A DNA stretch of 64,000 nucleotides, from positions 23,648,449 to 23,712,448 of the forward strand of contig NC_037590.1 of the NCBI RefSeq assembly GCF_003073045.1, in the 5' to 3' direction. Source of the DNA: Pomacea canaliculata. Lineage: Eukaryota > Mollusca > Gastropoda > Architaenioglossa > Ampullariidae. Within the stretch, counting starts at the first letter, position 1, and each line of letters starts with the position of its first letter. The translations under genes were made by a program, and so were the position numbers. A model generated the notes under the pieces. It was given only the letters and a program-made list of their open reading frames with translations, was not told the DNA's origin and searched no databases. This document shows positions 52,460-64,000 of this stretch, one piece after another.

Positions 52460-55400
52460 GAATTCGACACGGATCATGGTTTCTGGTGACGTCTTAACCT
52501 CGCAGCCAACATCGCGCCAGCTGTGGGGCCATTGTGTTGCCCGCGGCCATGTTTGATCTGGAAACGGCGTTGATTTGCATTAAACCTGCAACACGTGGGA
52601 AAAAATCAAGAGGACATTGAATTGGGACCACATTGTAAATCTCACCAGCCAACAGCTTGCCCACTCCCCTCTATCACTAGGATCACATTTTCTGACCCAA
52701 GCAACACCCCGCCTCCCGAAATATTCCCCCACCCCTTGCCACAAGGTGAGAGCCGAGAGGTTCGCGCCCTCTGCAATCAGTGTTGGCGCGGGGCTTGAGA
52801 TGTCTTGGTGCCAGTAAAAAGACAGGCCAAGCCGCAGTGGGGCGCGATCGGGTGTTACTTAAAAGTCCGTTCTCAGAGCCTGGCACGGCGTCTTGTGCGT
52901 TTTATAGGGCTACAAGTCGCGCAACTTCCGCCGCCAACGACTGTTTTATGGCGCTCGCCAACCCGGGTGGGGGGCCCGACACAACAGCGCCTCTCATTCT
53001 TCTTCCCTCCAGTCTGTTGCGCATATTGCCTGTGGTTCGCCTCTTGTCTTTTCCTTTGTGTGTGCGTGTGTTTTTTTCAAATCAGATATCCAGCAAAAAG
53101 AGATTTATATCAGCAAATACAGGCTCTGTAACACGCAGACTGTCGCGGGTCTGTCACACATGTCCATACCTTGACTAGAACCAGCTGACATACGGGTAAG
53201 CTGGTCCACCCTTACTAGACGTCGGGTATAGATGCTAACACTGACAAGTTAGGCCTGTCTCGAATGGTGGTGGGCAGGTTATGTGGGAACGACCAGTCCT
53301 TAAAGACAACACCAAACGCTATAAAAGCAAGACATGAGAAGAGAATGAGATTTGAACAAACAACAGTCAAGCAAAGAGAGAAATATTATTTAAAAGTCCT
53401 ATACCAAGTCGAGCGTCTAGACCTGCATCTAACGATGAGTAAGTAGCAGTGTTCAGTAGCTGCAAACGCACGTAGATACACCAACAAACACTGACGTCAG
53501 AGAGTGAGGGGAAGTGTCGGTCATTGTTAGGATTTGAACTCAAGTGATCGTTAGTTGGATAATAGTATATATACTAGTGATAACAATCAAGATGGCTATG
53601 AGCAATGTCCAACCATATCACTGATAAAGATTGTATTATTTACATTTAATCTTGGTACCTTCTAAACACCTATCAGATTACTTGTATACAAGTAATACTT
53701 TACACATAAAGTAATAAAGTGCGATGAAGATTATATTCATCACCTGTTGATGTATGCAATCACTTGACATCAAGCAGCCTCACAATAGACTGCTGGAGAA
53801 TTTTAGTTTGGAGAGGTGAGGCTGCAAAACACATGCATCACTACAAACATCCATGAGCCGCTGATTTTAGTTTCGTCGACAAAAGTAGAGACAGAAGAAA
53901 GAAACAAAGTGAATAAGAGAGCGAATAAGAGAGAGAGAGATGCATCTTATTTCCCTAGGCCCCTTAAGGTTCGCAAAAGAGAGAGAGAATGGTGGAAAAC
54001 CTGCCTTGAAATAATAACACATTTTTCAGAATGTGTATTTAAAAATAATTGTCAAAAAAAGTAGAGACTGATGACGGCATTCACTGTTTCTTCCACTAAT
54101 GAGGGAAGGATTCGTCCTCTGGTCTGAAGTTGTTGCGATCAATGGAGCACGGAATAGCACGGTCCGCCCTTGACTCAAACGTTGTCACGACTCGCAGGCA
54201 ACCTATTGTAAGCAGTGCTCAGCCCAAGATAAACACACGTAGGCTGCACCTGCTGCGCGCACATGCACATCTTTTTGTGAAGATTTTGACTTCTTGGGGT
54301 TAATCACTCAACCTGCGCCAAGAGAAATGCGTATCTAGGATCTGGTTATCATCGAGAGGAAAATACTAGGTACTTGCTATGCATCTGGGCCCTGGGTCTC
54401 GATGAATGAATGACTAGAGATTTTTGCATCTGAGCCTCCGGTTGTCCCTGAAGGGAAAGATTGTGGAGTCTTTGACATGGCAACGACGTGAGCGTCATAC
54501 CTAGAACTGTCTCAAGCCCCGTTACTGTCCGATGTGTTTTAAATACAGGGATTACAGAATTTACAAATATGTTACTGCCATCAGGAATAATGCCTACAAT
54601 TTGATTTCAAAGGATCAGAAATTTCGTTCTTCAATCCAAGATGAGATGGCATACACGCACGAGAATAACAACCAGAATCAGAGATTAGGAAACATAAAAA
54701 TGTAAAGACATACAGGTGAAGGAACACAGAGAGACAGAGACATACAAAAGACAGAAAAAATAAATCAAAGGTAAGAGAATGATAAATCACGAAGCGGGGC
54801 CCAAGACCCATTCCGACCGGAAGTAGTATTTTAAGACACACACACGTGCCATGGACACATACTCTGTCACACACATCTCCACCCAGTCCTGACTGTCGAC
54901 CCGACTCTCCTAACAGCTCCTTGTCCGCCCCTCCCAAACCCTCTCAATCAAAGCCTGAAAGAAGTCGTGACAAACCAATTTTTTACGGGAGTTACCTCCA
55001 CCTCTTTGTCTCCTTTGTCGGTATCGTCGCCTCTGCTCAGGTCCGTACGATGGTCTGTTAAAGCCGCTTTCATGCCTTCCACAAGATCAATAGTTCGTCC
55101 TTTGCTTGAAGTTTCTTGTCTCAGCTTTCCTTCCGTTTGTTTTTGGTTTTCCGATTGCAGTATACAGGCCTATTTCCTTTGTCTCTCGTGTCACTCTTCC
55201 CTTTCTTTGGCGAGTAATAATTTGGTCTTGCCCGTTCTTGTCTGACCCTGGCCCCACATGTTCCTTTCTCATTTGTTCAGTTAAGGAACGCTCTAGAAAA
55301 TCTGACGAGAAATGGATGAGAGTTTATGAGATTGCGATGATTATAACGGGACTGCCCCAGCACGGGTTAGCTCCTCCGACATGTCCACCACGCAAAATGT

Positions 55401-55480
55401 CTGGGAACCACTGGACCTGTCGTACCGGAGACAACCTCCATTACAGAGAAATAAATAAAGAAAAACAGAGTGTAGTTGGT
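52460..55480. other. Gene-free region
   Basis: I find no supported gene. The 132-residue plus-strand frame at 52780-53178 has no recognisable domain or splice context. GA-rich repeats occur near 53.93 kb. Confidence 0.4.
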
Positions 55481-55590
55481 CATTTCGCTGCCAGACATAA
55501 ACGGGTGTCCGCTTAGCCGTTTGTAGAAGGCAAGTGACTCCCAGCATAACGGGTAAGGGGGGACACCCGCTTATGTCTGGTAGCGAGATG
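55481..55590. repeat. Long near-perfect hairpin
   Basis: The left arm 55481-55521 and right arm 55548-55590 pair over about 40 bases. The outer 29 bases have only three mismatches, two of them G-U-compatible in a plus-strand transcript. Loop of about 26 bases. It is a candidate small-RNA precursor or foldback element. Confidence 0.7.
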
Positions 55591-55919
55591 CCCATGTAAC
55601 ATGATAGATAACTTATAGACGAGGAAAAGCTCATAGAATGAAAAGGGAGGGAGAGAAATACCAAATGATAATAAACCATAACCAACAAGCTGTTCTTCCT
55701 TGCAACAATATTTTATTAATTTTACTGCAAATCGAGAACAAACACAAATACCCTCTTGCTTTCATCTAAATATTTACTTCTACAGTCTGAATAGCTTACT
55801 TTGAGATTGAAAGCTGACATCCTTCATCCACCTCACCTCTCGGTCCTCCTCAACGTGAGTGACTGTTGTCGCTACATCTCTGCTCTGTCTCCCCCGAAGT
55901 GAAAAGGTACAAAACAAAC

Positions 55920-55970
55920 AACAACAACAACAAACAACAACAAACAACAAAACAAACAAACAAAACTAAG
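55920..55970. repeat. CAA/CAAA low-complexity tract
   Basis: About 50 bases of CAA and CAAA repeats. Confidence 0.8.
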
Positions 55971-56634
55971 AAACGTGCCCCCTAAATCAGGGAACTAAAA
56001 GACTAAAACTGGAATAAAGACCGCCGTCATCTGAAGAGTTTTACTGTATATTCCCATAGAAACTACAATTACATACTCTCATACTATATATAAAAACAGA
56101 AGAGTAATATCAATCCGAGCACTAAACTAAAGAAGACAGTCCTCCTGCTGCCCTCTTCTTGAACGTATTTTGCACATGTCATGGGGTTTGCAATTATCTT
56201 CTCTGTCATTCGGAAGATGAAGAGCAGGAGAGCTCCGAAGGTAAAATGTAAAGGTCAATAAAACTTGATGTGACCTTTGTAATATTGTTTTATGTACTTG
56301 AGTCACCCGATGCGAGGTGAGAGGAATTAGGGTGAGGAGGATGCACGGCACCTGCGTCAGACCTGTCCCACTGCCTTGACTCTCAGAAGGCATCGGCTGC
56401 AGGCCAGAGCTTGGACTGATGGTTTCGCTTGACGGCATTTATTGCGACACACCACATTTTGTTCTTGAGGGAGGGAGCAGAAGAGTACCGTCTTGCCGAC
56501 CTGTGCTGGTCACCAGTGGACAACCTGTGGTCGGTTTAAAAGATTTCTAAAATAGTATCATCGAGACTTTCTTCTTTGTCCCATGTGACCATGTGTGGTG
56601 TATTTAAAAAAAAAAAAAATGCTGCAATATTTGG

Positions 56635-56730
56635 AAAGCGCATACTCACACTCCTAGGAGCATGCTCTTAGCACCTAAGAACAAGAACGAAACATGGACA
56701 GCATACGAGGGACAGGAAAACAAACAAATA
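56635..56730. mobile_element. LINE 3'-end remnant (related to 59.93-60.03 kb)
   Basis: GCGCATACTCACAC and GGAGCATGCTCTTAGC followed by AAGAACAAGAACGAAACAT parallel the plus-strand reading at 59.93-60.03 kb (GCGCATCGTCAAGC, GGAGCATGCTCTCAGC, ACGAGACATTGACA). It is probably the 3' end of the same retrotransposon family. Confidence 0.5.
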
Positions 56731-56966
56731 ACATACGAACTATAAAAGAATAAACAACCGTACTAAACAAAGAATAAAATCAAATACACAAAACACAAAG
56801 AGGAACCAAATAACAAGAACAAGACCTGAGAGTAACAAGAGGAAGGGTGGGAAAAAGGACTGGCATCATGGGTAAGGTTGTTAATAATAATAATAAGTGG
56901 GAACTTATAAAGATCAATATATCAGCCAAAGGCGAACTTATTGCGCTGAACAAGCTAGCAAAAAGC

Positions 56967-57107
56967 AACAAAGATGTAGAACAAAATGATAAAATAGTAA
57001 GATGTAGAACAAGTTAACAAAATAATAACAAAGATGTAGAACAAGTTAACGAAATAATAACAAAGATGTAGAACAAGATCACAAAATAATAACAAAGATG
57101 TAGAAGG
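56967..57107. repeat. Minisatellite, ~32-bp unit
   Basis: About four to five copies of a unit starting AACAAAGATGTAGAACAAG and ending AAAATAAT. The middle copies are nearly identical; the outer ones are diverged or truncated. Confidence 0.85.
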
Positions 57108-58692
57108 AAGAACAATGGAGGACTCGCTGCGTTCTGGTAGTAAAGGGCGATGACTTGTAGATGTAACGGTATCGACATCAGGAGAATACTGAGAAGATAA
57201 TTGAGTAATCTTGAGAATATGGAAAAATGTTATCATATGAAACTGCAAGAGGGTGATCATGACTTCAGTTACTCAATGTGCTCAAGGTCGTTGTCGAATC
57301 GAGTGAAGCGGGACGGAATGGAATCCAGCCAACAGACCCAAACAGTTCCCACTTCACAATAACGTTATATACAGTGCTGTTGCGAACCAGAAGAGGAAGA
57401 AAACGCAGCAGAAGGACTTGTAAACATACAATATTTTTATCCAAATCGAAGAACGCAGCACAAAATATAAACAATATCACGGAGAGCCGATCCTCTCAGT
57501 CTGTTAGGCGAAGGGACAAAACTCTTCTCTCAACATTTGTGGTGGTCGCAAGGTGAAACTTAACTACTTTTTCCATCTCTATATTCAAGACGACTTTTGT
57601 TTTATTTATTGCTGTGTTCTGTTACCTGTAAGATTGATTATCATTTTCTGCTCACGAATTTTCCATTTTCTTGAGTCTTTGCGCGGGTCTTTCTCTTCCC
57701 AAAAAGCGTTTCTGTTCGCCGTACATTTTACCTTCAACACTTCTTAAGGGTACCTCTAGGTTAAGGATTACTTTTGTGATGAAGGCATTACTTATCGGCA
57801 GGGAAACAAGCTCACAAACATTTGTCTTCCTCGTCCCTATTCATTCTTTGTGCAAAAAGATTTGTCAGGATAGGAAGACGAGGCAAAACCTGGAAGGAAG
57901 AACGCGCAGTGTCTTCTCATCTAACAGTTATTTCTTTGTTCTGGTTTTTGTCACCTGTACTAAGGACAGAGTTGCAACTCAATTACGCGACATTCGTCGG
58001 ATTTGGAAGGCCTGGTCATCTTCGCCAGCTTTAGGCGATGAAATACTTTTCTGAAACAAAACCACGTTAAGGTGAGTAGCGAAGACAATAGCGAGAGTAG
58101 GATTCTCATCACGGCTCTGTCTCGCTCTGTCCACGAGAATCTGCGTGGATTCACGTGGATTCGCGTGGCTTTGCACGGCTTGTCGCGGACTTGAGCGGGC
58201 TCCAGCTGCTGCTGATCTTGTCAGGGCCTGTCTAAGACACTGGTCTGGCTTTCTTGCAAGAACGTGGTCTTACGGACGAACGAGAAATAAGCAGAACGAA
58301 ATCCCGCGTACAGAGAGAAACAGCGCAGGACTGTAGTTTCAGTCCCTTTATTCTTCTTGTCGCTCAATCGGTGGAAGAGCTTGGAAATATGGGAAACGTG
58401 ATTTTAAAAGTTAAAAAAGCAGAATCTGGCTTGAAAACAGTTTTTAACAAAATTTGCGTGGTGATTTCAAGTTAGATAAGTATAATATAACAAACGTGCA
58501 CTTCGTATTACACCTACACAACACAACGGTCGACGAGCCCCCTTCAGATGACGATGAGGATGAAGAGATTTGTAGGGTGAATCGAATAGAAGAGGCACAA
58601 GCTCTGAGGAATGTCACTGAGATAGTCACAAACAAGATGGCGGAGAATTACGTCGTGTTATCCCGCTCACTTGGCCATTTTAGAGCGACTGC

Positions 58693-58772
58693 TTTCTCTT
58701 AAAGATGACGTCTTTCTCTTATATATGACGTCTTTCTCATATGTATGACGTCTTTCTCTTATAAATGACGTC
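58693..58772 (+). repeat. Four tandem 20-bp units with CRE-like core
   Basis: Unit TTTCTCTTATATATGACGTC repeated four times with constant 20-bp length, directly followed by a fifth TGACGT in different context. Each unit holds TGACGTC, seven of eight bases of the cAMP response element. Confidence 0.9.
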
Positions 58773-59899
58773 TTAAGTGACGTGAAACAAATGACGCACG
58801 CAAGACGTCAGACACAAGACACCATTGTTACACAAACAATACACTACCCACCACAACTCACTACAATAAGACTCACGTGTACACGTGTACACCTACAACT
58901 ACCTACCACACAGAAGCACACACACATGTCCTCCCCATCCGGTATTTTGACAATTTGGCTACCCCCTCTTCTCCTCATCATCGTCAGCACAGTCAGAGCT
59001 TTCGTCAGTCGTCAGGTGGAAGTTTCACATTTAAGTGTCGTCTTTAAAAGGACAGGAAAGAAATCTTTAACAGCACGAGATTTTTTTTTAACCCTGTATG
59101 TACGCCTGTCACCGAGCACTTCCAAGCATTATCTTCGCTGTGTAAAAATCGGAAACACGACAAAACACTAGGACACGCGCCCACGAGAGCCCGGATGACA
59201 GGGAGCCAGGGAGGACTCTCTCTCTTTTCACCGGGAAGCGATTGTCCTTGGTGATGGCTGTGTGTGCGCCTCCACAGGGAGACAGAAAATTGCAAATCAC
59301 GACTTTGAAGCACTCACGCCAACTCCGATTTAAAACTTACTTAGGGTCGTTAGATCACGTGGAAATAGATCACGGTGATTTGAACTGCTTTTCTTCTTCC
59401 ATTTTTGTCAAATGCCAAGTCGGAGACGTGGGAAAATAGCAGTTCCTGAAATGTGCCGTGCGTTGTCTGTGTGTGTGCGCGCGCTCGCGCGTGTCCCTCC
59501 GTTGAGGTTGGTTTGCCTGTCCATCAACTCCTCCACTCCCTTCAGTTGTGTGATTGGTCTGCAACACGGTGCTGGTGGCAAAGAGCAATAGGCCTGGTGT
59601 ACACACTTTTCTCGTAAGGGAGGGGAGTGGGTGTGGGGGTTCCAGGCTCCATGGACCGTCTCGGACACATCCTGTGCAGTTGACCCTTTCTCCACTGCGC
59701 ATGTCTGTGCCCCTTGACATTCGCTGACCTCGTGCAAGGAATGAATGGGTCAGCTGTGGGCAGAAGTCTGCACGATGGAGGGAGGCAGGTCGTAGGACGA
59801 ACAGACTGGCGAGCGCTGGAGATCGATGGGATGGGAGCGAAGAAGGGGTGGGGAAGGGAGGCTGGTGTAGGTGCATCTAACACAAGGTCTTTTCTCTAT

Positions 59900-60640
59900 C
59901 ACTGTAATAACAATAATAAACGTGTGACTTATATCGCGCATCGTCAAGCTCACGAAGGAGCATGCTCTCAGCTCTTAAGACACGTACGAGACATTGACAA
60001 AATACGAAGGACGGAAGTAGAAAATTTCTCCAGACAATTAGAAAAGATAAACATAGAAGACACAAAATAGAATCAAGGAACAAACAGCAAAGATGGGAGA
60101 GTGTCATAAATATGCAGAAGATAAGAAGGCAGACTAGTAAATTGACTATAATCACAACTATTGGCAACTATGTTGATTAATCTAAGGAGTAAAGCTCGCG
60201 AAACATGTGTTTTGAGTACATTGACAAGGATTCGGTGGTGGGTAGATGGCAGATAAGTAAGGGAAGAGAGTTCCACTGTTTTGTACTACAGTAACTAAAA
60301 ATATCTGGAGACCATATGTAGTTGGACTGGTGACAGGGACAGGGTACAGTCATCAGACGAAGAGCAGAATAGTGTGGCTGGGATTTCGGGGAAGAGAAGT
60401 TCAGAGAAATAGCGCGTGAACCTGCAAACAAATTAAAGCACAGCAAGGACGGTTGAATACGAGAACGGATGAGTAGCGAGTCAGAAAACGAAGAGTGACA
60501 AGGTCCTATTCTACCTCTAAGCACCAGACGCTCAGCGGAGTTGTGGGCTTTGGAGTTTATGAAGAAGGTATGCAGGACACCCTGCAAGCAAGGGTTTACA
60601 ATAATCAAGTCGAGATAGAACAAACGCAGAGACAACTGTG
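59900..60640 (-). mobile_element. Non-LTR retrotransposon 3' end (RT C-terminal remnant)
   Basis: A 152-codon minus-strand frame (60635-60177) ends in a pattern typical of the C-terminus of CR1/Jockey-like reverse transcriptases: an aromatic-rich segment before TKQWNSLPL, then a helix and FRELY. The sequence then runs to a GCGCGATATAAGT-type motif and an AAT-rich tail near 59.90 kb, as at the 3' ends of CR1/L2-like LINEs. It is 5'-truncated and probably inactive. Confidence 0.6.
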
Positions 60641-63600
60641 ACAGTAGTCCTTTAAAGGCTCACAAGGGCTCAATATATATTTTTTTTTCACGTGGGTCAC
60701 GCTCAATGCCTAATATTATTTTCCAAAATATGAGCGAATAGGCCCCATCCGTTCTAGAGATGTAAGCCTACAAATGTCAGTCTGTGCAGGAGAAGTGAAT
60801 CAGCATGGTAATGCTTCGCTAGCATCTGGTCCCAGCTGTCTCCGTAAGAACGTGATGCGAATGGACATAAAATCGCCCCGCCATCTTAACTACTACTTGT
60901 GTCGCCACACAAACAGCTGTTGTCTGTGTCTTTTGTGCTTCTTGCGATGAAATCCACTCTCCAGATTATGCTTAGACAAGCTGTCCATTGCCAACGTGCC
61001 CCTTTCTCTCACCTCTTTTGTTGATGCCAGGAACTCTGTCTATCCATCCATTCTTAGCTTTCTGCCTCTATTTACCAATTAATTAAGTAATTAACCAACA
61101 ATTTTACTGGACATTTCGTTTGTTAGATACCCGTCACTCAAGTGATGGACGTATATCTGACACTGTCGTCACACTTTAACATGGAGATCATCTGATGACA
61201 CCAGTTAAACGTGCTTTATCCGAGAACTGTTATCGATGACATCATGACCTGTTACTGACCCACGACGGTCATGAAATGGACGACTGTGCTCCTGATTACT
61301 AATATTCTTGCCTCATCAACTCATTTAACCCGCCTGCTTCCTTCAGCAGCTGGTACTGTCTGACTCCACAGTCCCCGCACCATGCCCTACCAGCCAGCAA
61401 GCACTCTAACTCTCTATTACGATCTCTTTGTTCTCGCCATGTCGCTCCGCTCGGCTCTTTAGGTGACGTCACGCGGCATCTTGGGACTCAGCGACTCACG
61501 CCCTCCAAATGACGTTCGATCACTCCAGCGCCTTGTACTCAAGCTGTTCCATGGGATCAGTCAGCTTTACAAGTCTCCTAAGCTAGTCCCGTCATTTTAC
61601 GGTCACGTGGTGAGTTCTAGCATTTACTGTTTAAAAAAAAAAATAGGGAGAACGCCTATCTTTTCGTTTCTTCATAACATTGACCTAATTTGTGTGTCAA
61701 ATGATCAGCGCATGTTTCTATATAATTTCATCATCATCATCATCGCTTGATCTTTTCTTTTAGTTTATTAATTTTGTCGTTTATTAAAGTACGAACAATC
61801 GAAGTTTTGGTTGAAGAAAATTTCTAGCCATCTAAATTCGTAGCTTCTGTGGAATCAGCGCGGTAACACTATGAACAACACGAAAGGGAGACAACGCTTT
61901 CCGAAACTAAAAATAATAAGCCTGTGTCACCACTGACACAATGTCACTTTATGTTCACGATGATGACATGAGTGAGCTGACTGCACACATGTTATGCTTG
62001 TCTGTGACATGTTCAGAACAGCCAGTAACTTGACTGTTTGTTTTGCCGCCAAAGATCGTTCATCGCGCGATCCAATAACTTCTCGTTGCGGCGCCGACAG
62101 AAAATGAAAAAAAAAAGTGACTTCCGGCAAGGGAAGACACTCTTGTACCCAATGGCAGACGATACAAGAACTGGAAGAACACAAACCAAAATGGTTTTAG
62201 CTGTGCGCCCGATTTCCCGGACACTAGGGGTGGGAGGATTTTGTTGACAGAATTGTACTTGTAGCTTATAGTTTGGCTGTTCGTTTTGCTTACATTTCTT
62301 CCATGTTTGAAATGTACGAACTTTCCCAGCCTCTTCTCAGTTTTCACACACATCCAACAACTTGAAAAACTTCGTCGATTCTCCAAAAACTTTAAAAGAC
62401 TTTCACAACCCGCGTGAACCCTGCCTTGCTGCCTTATCTTCATTAATTAACCCTTCAAGTACCCGTTTCATGGCTAGGTCACCTGGGGAAGTGCGTCACG
62501 TGACCTGGGTAGCGCTAAGCAAGTGTGGGCTACGTGACCTGGGTATGTAAGCTTTTGTTTGTCTTTGGGTAGCGACACCGTTGGTCTAACCACAGGCCTC
62601 TCCACTTTCCCCAACACAATTAGTTGAGCAGGACTGACAGGGGAGAGCGTTGCTATCCTAGCTTTCTGACATCGAGAGGAGAAGTGAGGGAAGGCCACAA
62701 TATTTGTACGAGAATTAGAATCCAGACTACATCTACCCAGCGCACTCGCGTGACCCACGTGAATTTCATTTACTGTTTCGGGGCGTGTCTGTGTGTGTGT
62801 GCTTTACATCAACTTTTTTTGTTGTTGTTACCACGAGTTACATAATTAGGAAATCAGCACAGGTCACCGTGACATAAACTATGTACATGAGCGCGTGTGT
62901 GTGTGTGTGTGCGCGTGTGTTACCCATGAGCATACAGTTACAGACTATCACCAAGGCTTTGCACTACGTCTGTGTCGGCTAACAATTACAGGTAAGACTT
63001 TGTTAAGCGCAAATTTCATTCCGTTGTTCCACCCCCACCAGTCCCCCAACCCCCTCAACCTTGGCCCACCCGACTCCCCCCGCTACTGGCCACCGCTTAT
63101 GATCACACTTGACTGATTAGCCGCGCTAATGACCGTGCCGTGTAACTAACTGCAAGCTGTCAGCGCGGCCATGGACGCCGCTACTCCTCGCGCACGTGAT
63201 TAATTTTCCTGGCCACCGCCACATCCCCATGACGAGCTTTAAAGAGCTCGTAGGGTGCGATTTTTTTTTTTTTTTTTTTTACTAACTAGGTAAAGCTCAA
63301 TGCATGAAACTATATCCCCAAATCTGGATTCGATTCTCGAGATGCGCCCCTGCAAACATCATTATGCACAGACAAAAGTCAACAACACAGACCCCTCGGG
63401 CGGTAGTTTTGAAGTGAGGGTAACATGGAGAGTATCTAATTGCCAAAATCATAAAAAGATTGCCAGAACCCGCAGATGTTGTTTCACCCATGGAACAGTA
63501 GTTAAAGCGGTGGCAAAGTGTCCATGGGCAAACTAATACGAAGTAGTGGACCCTCCGGTTGGACATCTCTTTGGAAACAAAACGCTTTTCCTTGAGTTCC

Positions 63601-64000
63601 CTATTTTGCCCCTTGGGCAACGAGTTGCTCTCGCTTCGTAACTAGGGTGGGTCAGGGTGTGAAGACTTGGGATGACATGTTTCTGGCATATTATGTACAA
63701 GCGTGACCTCATGAGTTTCTGTTTTCTGTGTGTTTTTGGCATGTATAATGAGAACAGAAGTGGGTATTCACCATGCTTTGTGAAAATATTGTCTTGAACT
63801 GAAGTTTACCGAGTCATTAGAAACAAATTACACCCTACTAGATCTTTAAAGTGCATTATGGGATGGTGGGATAGGAACTGTCCCATGACAAGCGGAAGCC
63901 GTGTCCCCATTCCTGTCTTTCGATTAAAAAAAATGTTTATCATCAGTGAACTAGATATGAATATTTGTTAGACTCGTGGCTTCACATTCTTAATTACTAA
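60641..64000. other. Gene-free region to window end
   Basis: No gene supported. Contents are two CGTGACCTGGGTA boxes 37 bases apart near 62.50-62.55 kb, a GT microsatellite near 62.89-62.92 kb, a T-run of about 20 at 63.26 kb and a small ACGAGCT/AGCTCGT palindrome near 63.23 kb. Confidence 0.4.

Noticed and set aside
52780..53178. 132-residue plus-strand open frame
   Set aside because: Composition looks like random GC-rich sequence, no domain, and overlapping frames of similar length exist.
58454..58702. 82-residue plus-strand frame with an acidic stretch (SDDDEDEE)
   Set aside because: Could be a transposase scrap, but there is no catalytic motif, neighbouring coding exon or terminal repeat to support it.
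62060..62443. 127-residue minus-strand frame near the window end
   Set aside because: Basic and low in recognisable motifs; no splice or homology support.

Overview
The window is animal nuclear DNA: AT-rich, intron-dense, with GT–AG introns, weak poly(A) signals, tRNA-derived SINEs, truncated non-LTR retrotransposons and short non-autonomous DNA transposons. The reconstructed proteins look invertebrate. A lophotrochozoan, probably a mollusc, is my best guess from protein style and repeat content; this is inference only. There are no bacterial operons, CRISPR arrays or rRNA genes.

Five genes can be rebuilt exon by exon. RPS24 (about 0.44-2.83 kb, plus strand) meets tail to tail an SLC25A27/UCP4-type mitochondrial carrier (3.65-9.13 kb, minus). 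Three more minus-strand genes follow in tandem: a GRB2-family SH3-SH2-SH3 adaptor (coding 14.86-22.33 kb, probable 3' UTR down to about 10.25 kb), SRP68 (coding 31.26-38.47 kb, probable 3' UTR down to about 26.86 kb), and a short EGFR-like gene (40.93-44.71 kb). The last encodes only a signal peptide, the first receptor L domain and part of the furin-like Cys-rich domain, then stops. From 44.7 kb to the end I find no convincing gene, only repeats, mobile-element remnants and low-complexity tracts.

The most interesting item is the EGFR-like gene. It looks like a compact secreted ectodomain with no transmembrane helix or kinase, 22 kb upstream of a divergent GRB2-like adaptor, the type of adaptor that normally reads EGFR phosphotyrosines. 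Other points worth checking are a one-base frame disruption in SRP68 exon 3, an adaptor whose C-terminal SH3 has a histidine in place of a core aromatic, GRB2-SRP68 linkage that recalls human 17q25.1, and two long hairpins (one in the putative GRB2 3' UTR, one near 55.5 kb).

The mobile elements are unusually legible. They include a 5'-truncated non-LTR insertion with an 11-bp target duplication in GRB2 intron 1, an older relative in a UCP4 intron, two hAT-like MITEs with 8-bp duplications, a pogo/Tigger-like MITE with TA duplications, a composite SINE with 9-bp duplications, and a related minus-strand SINE with a 10-bp duplication. Several tandem arrays are also present, including a 20-bp repeat carrying a CRE-like core.
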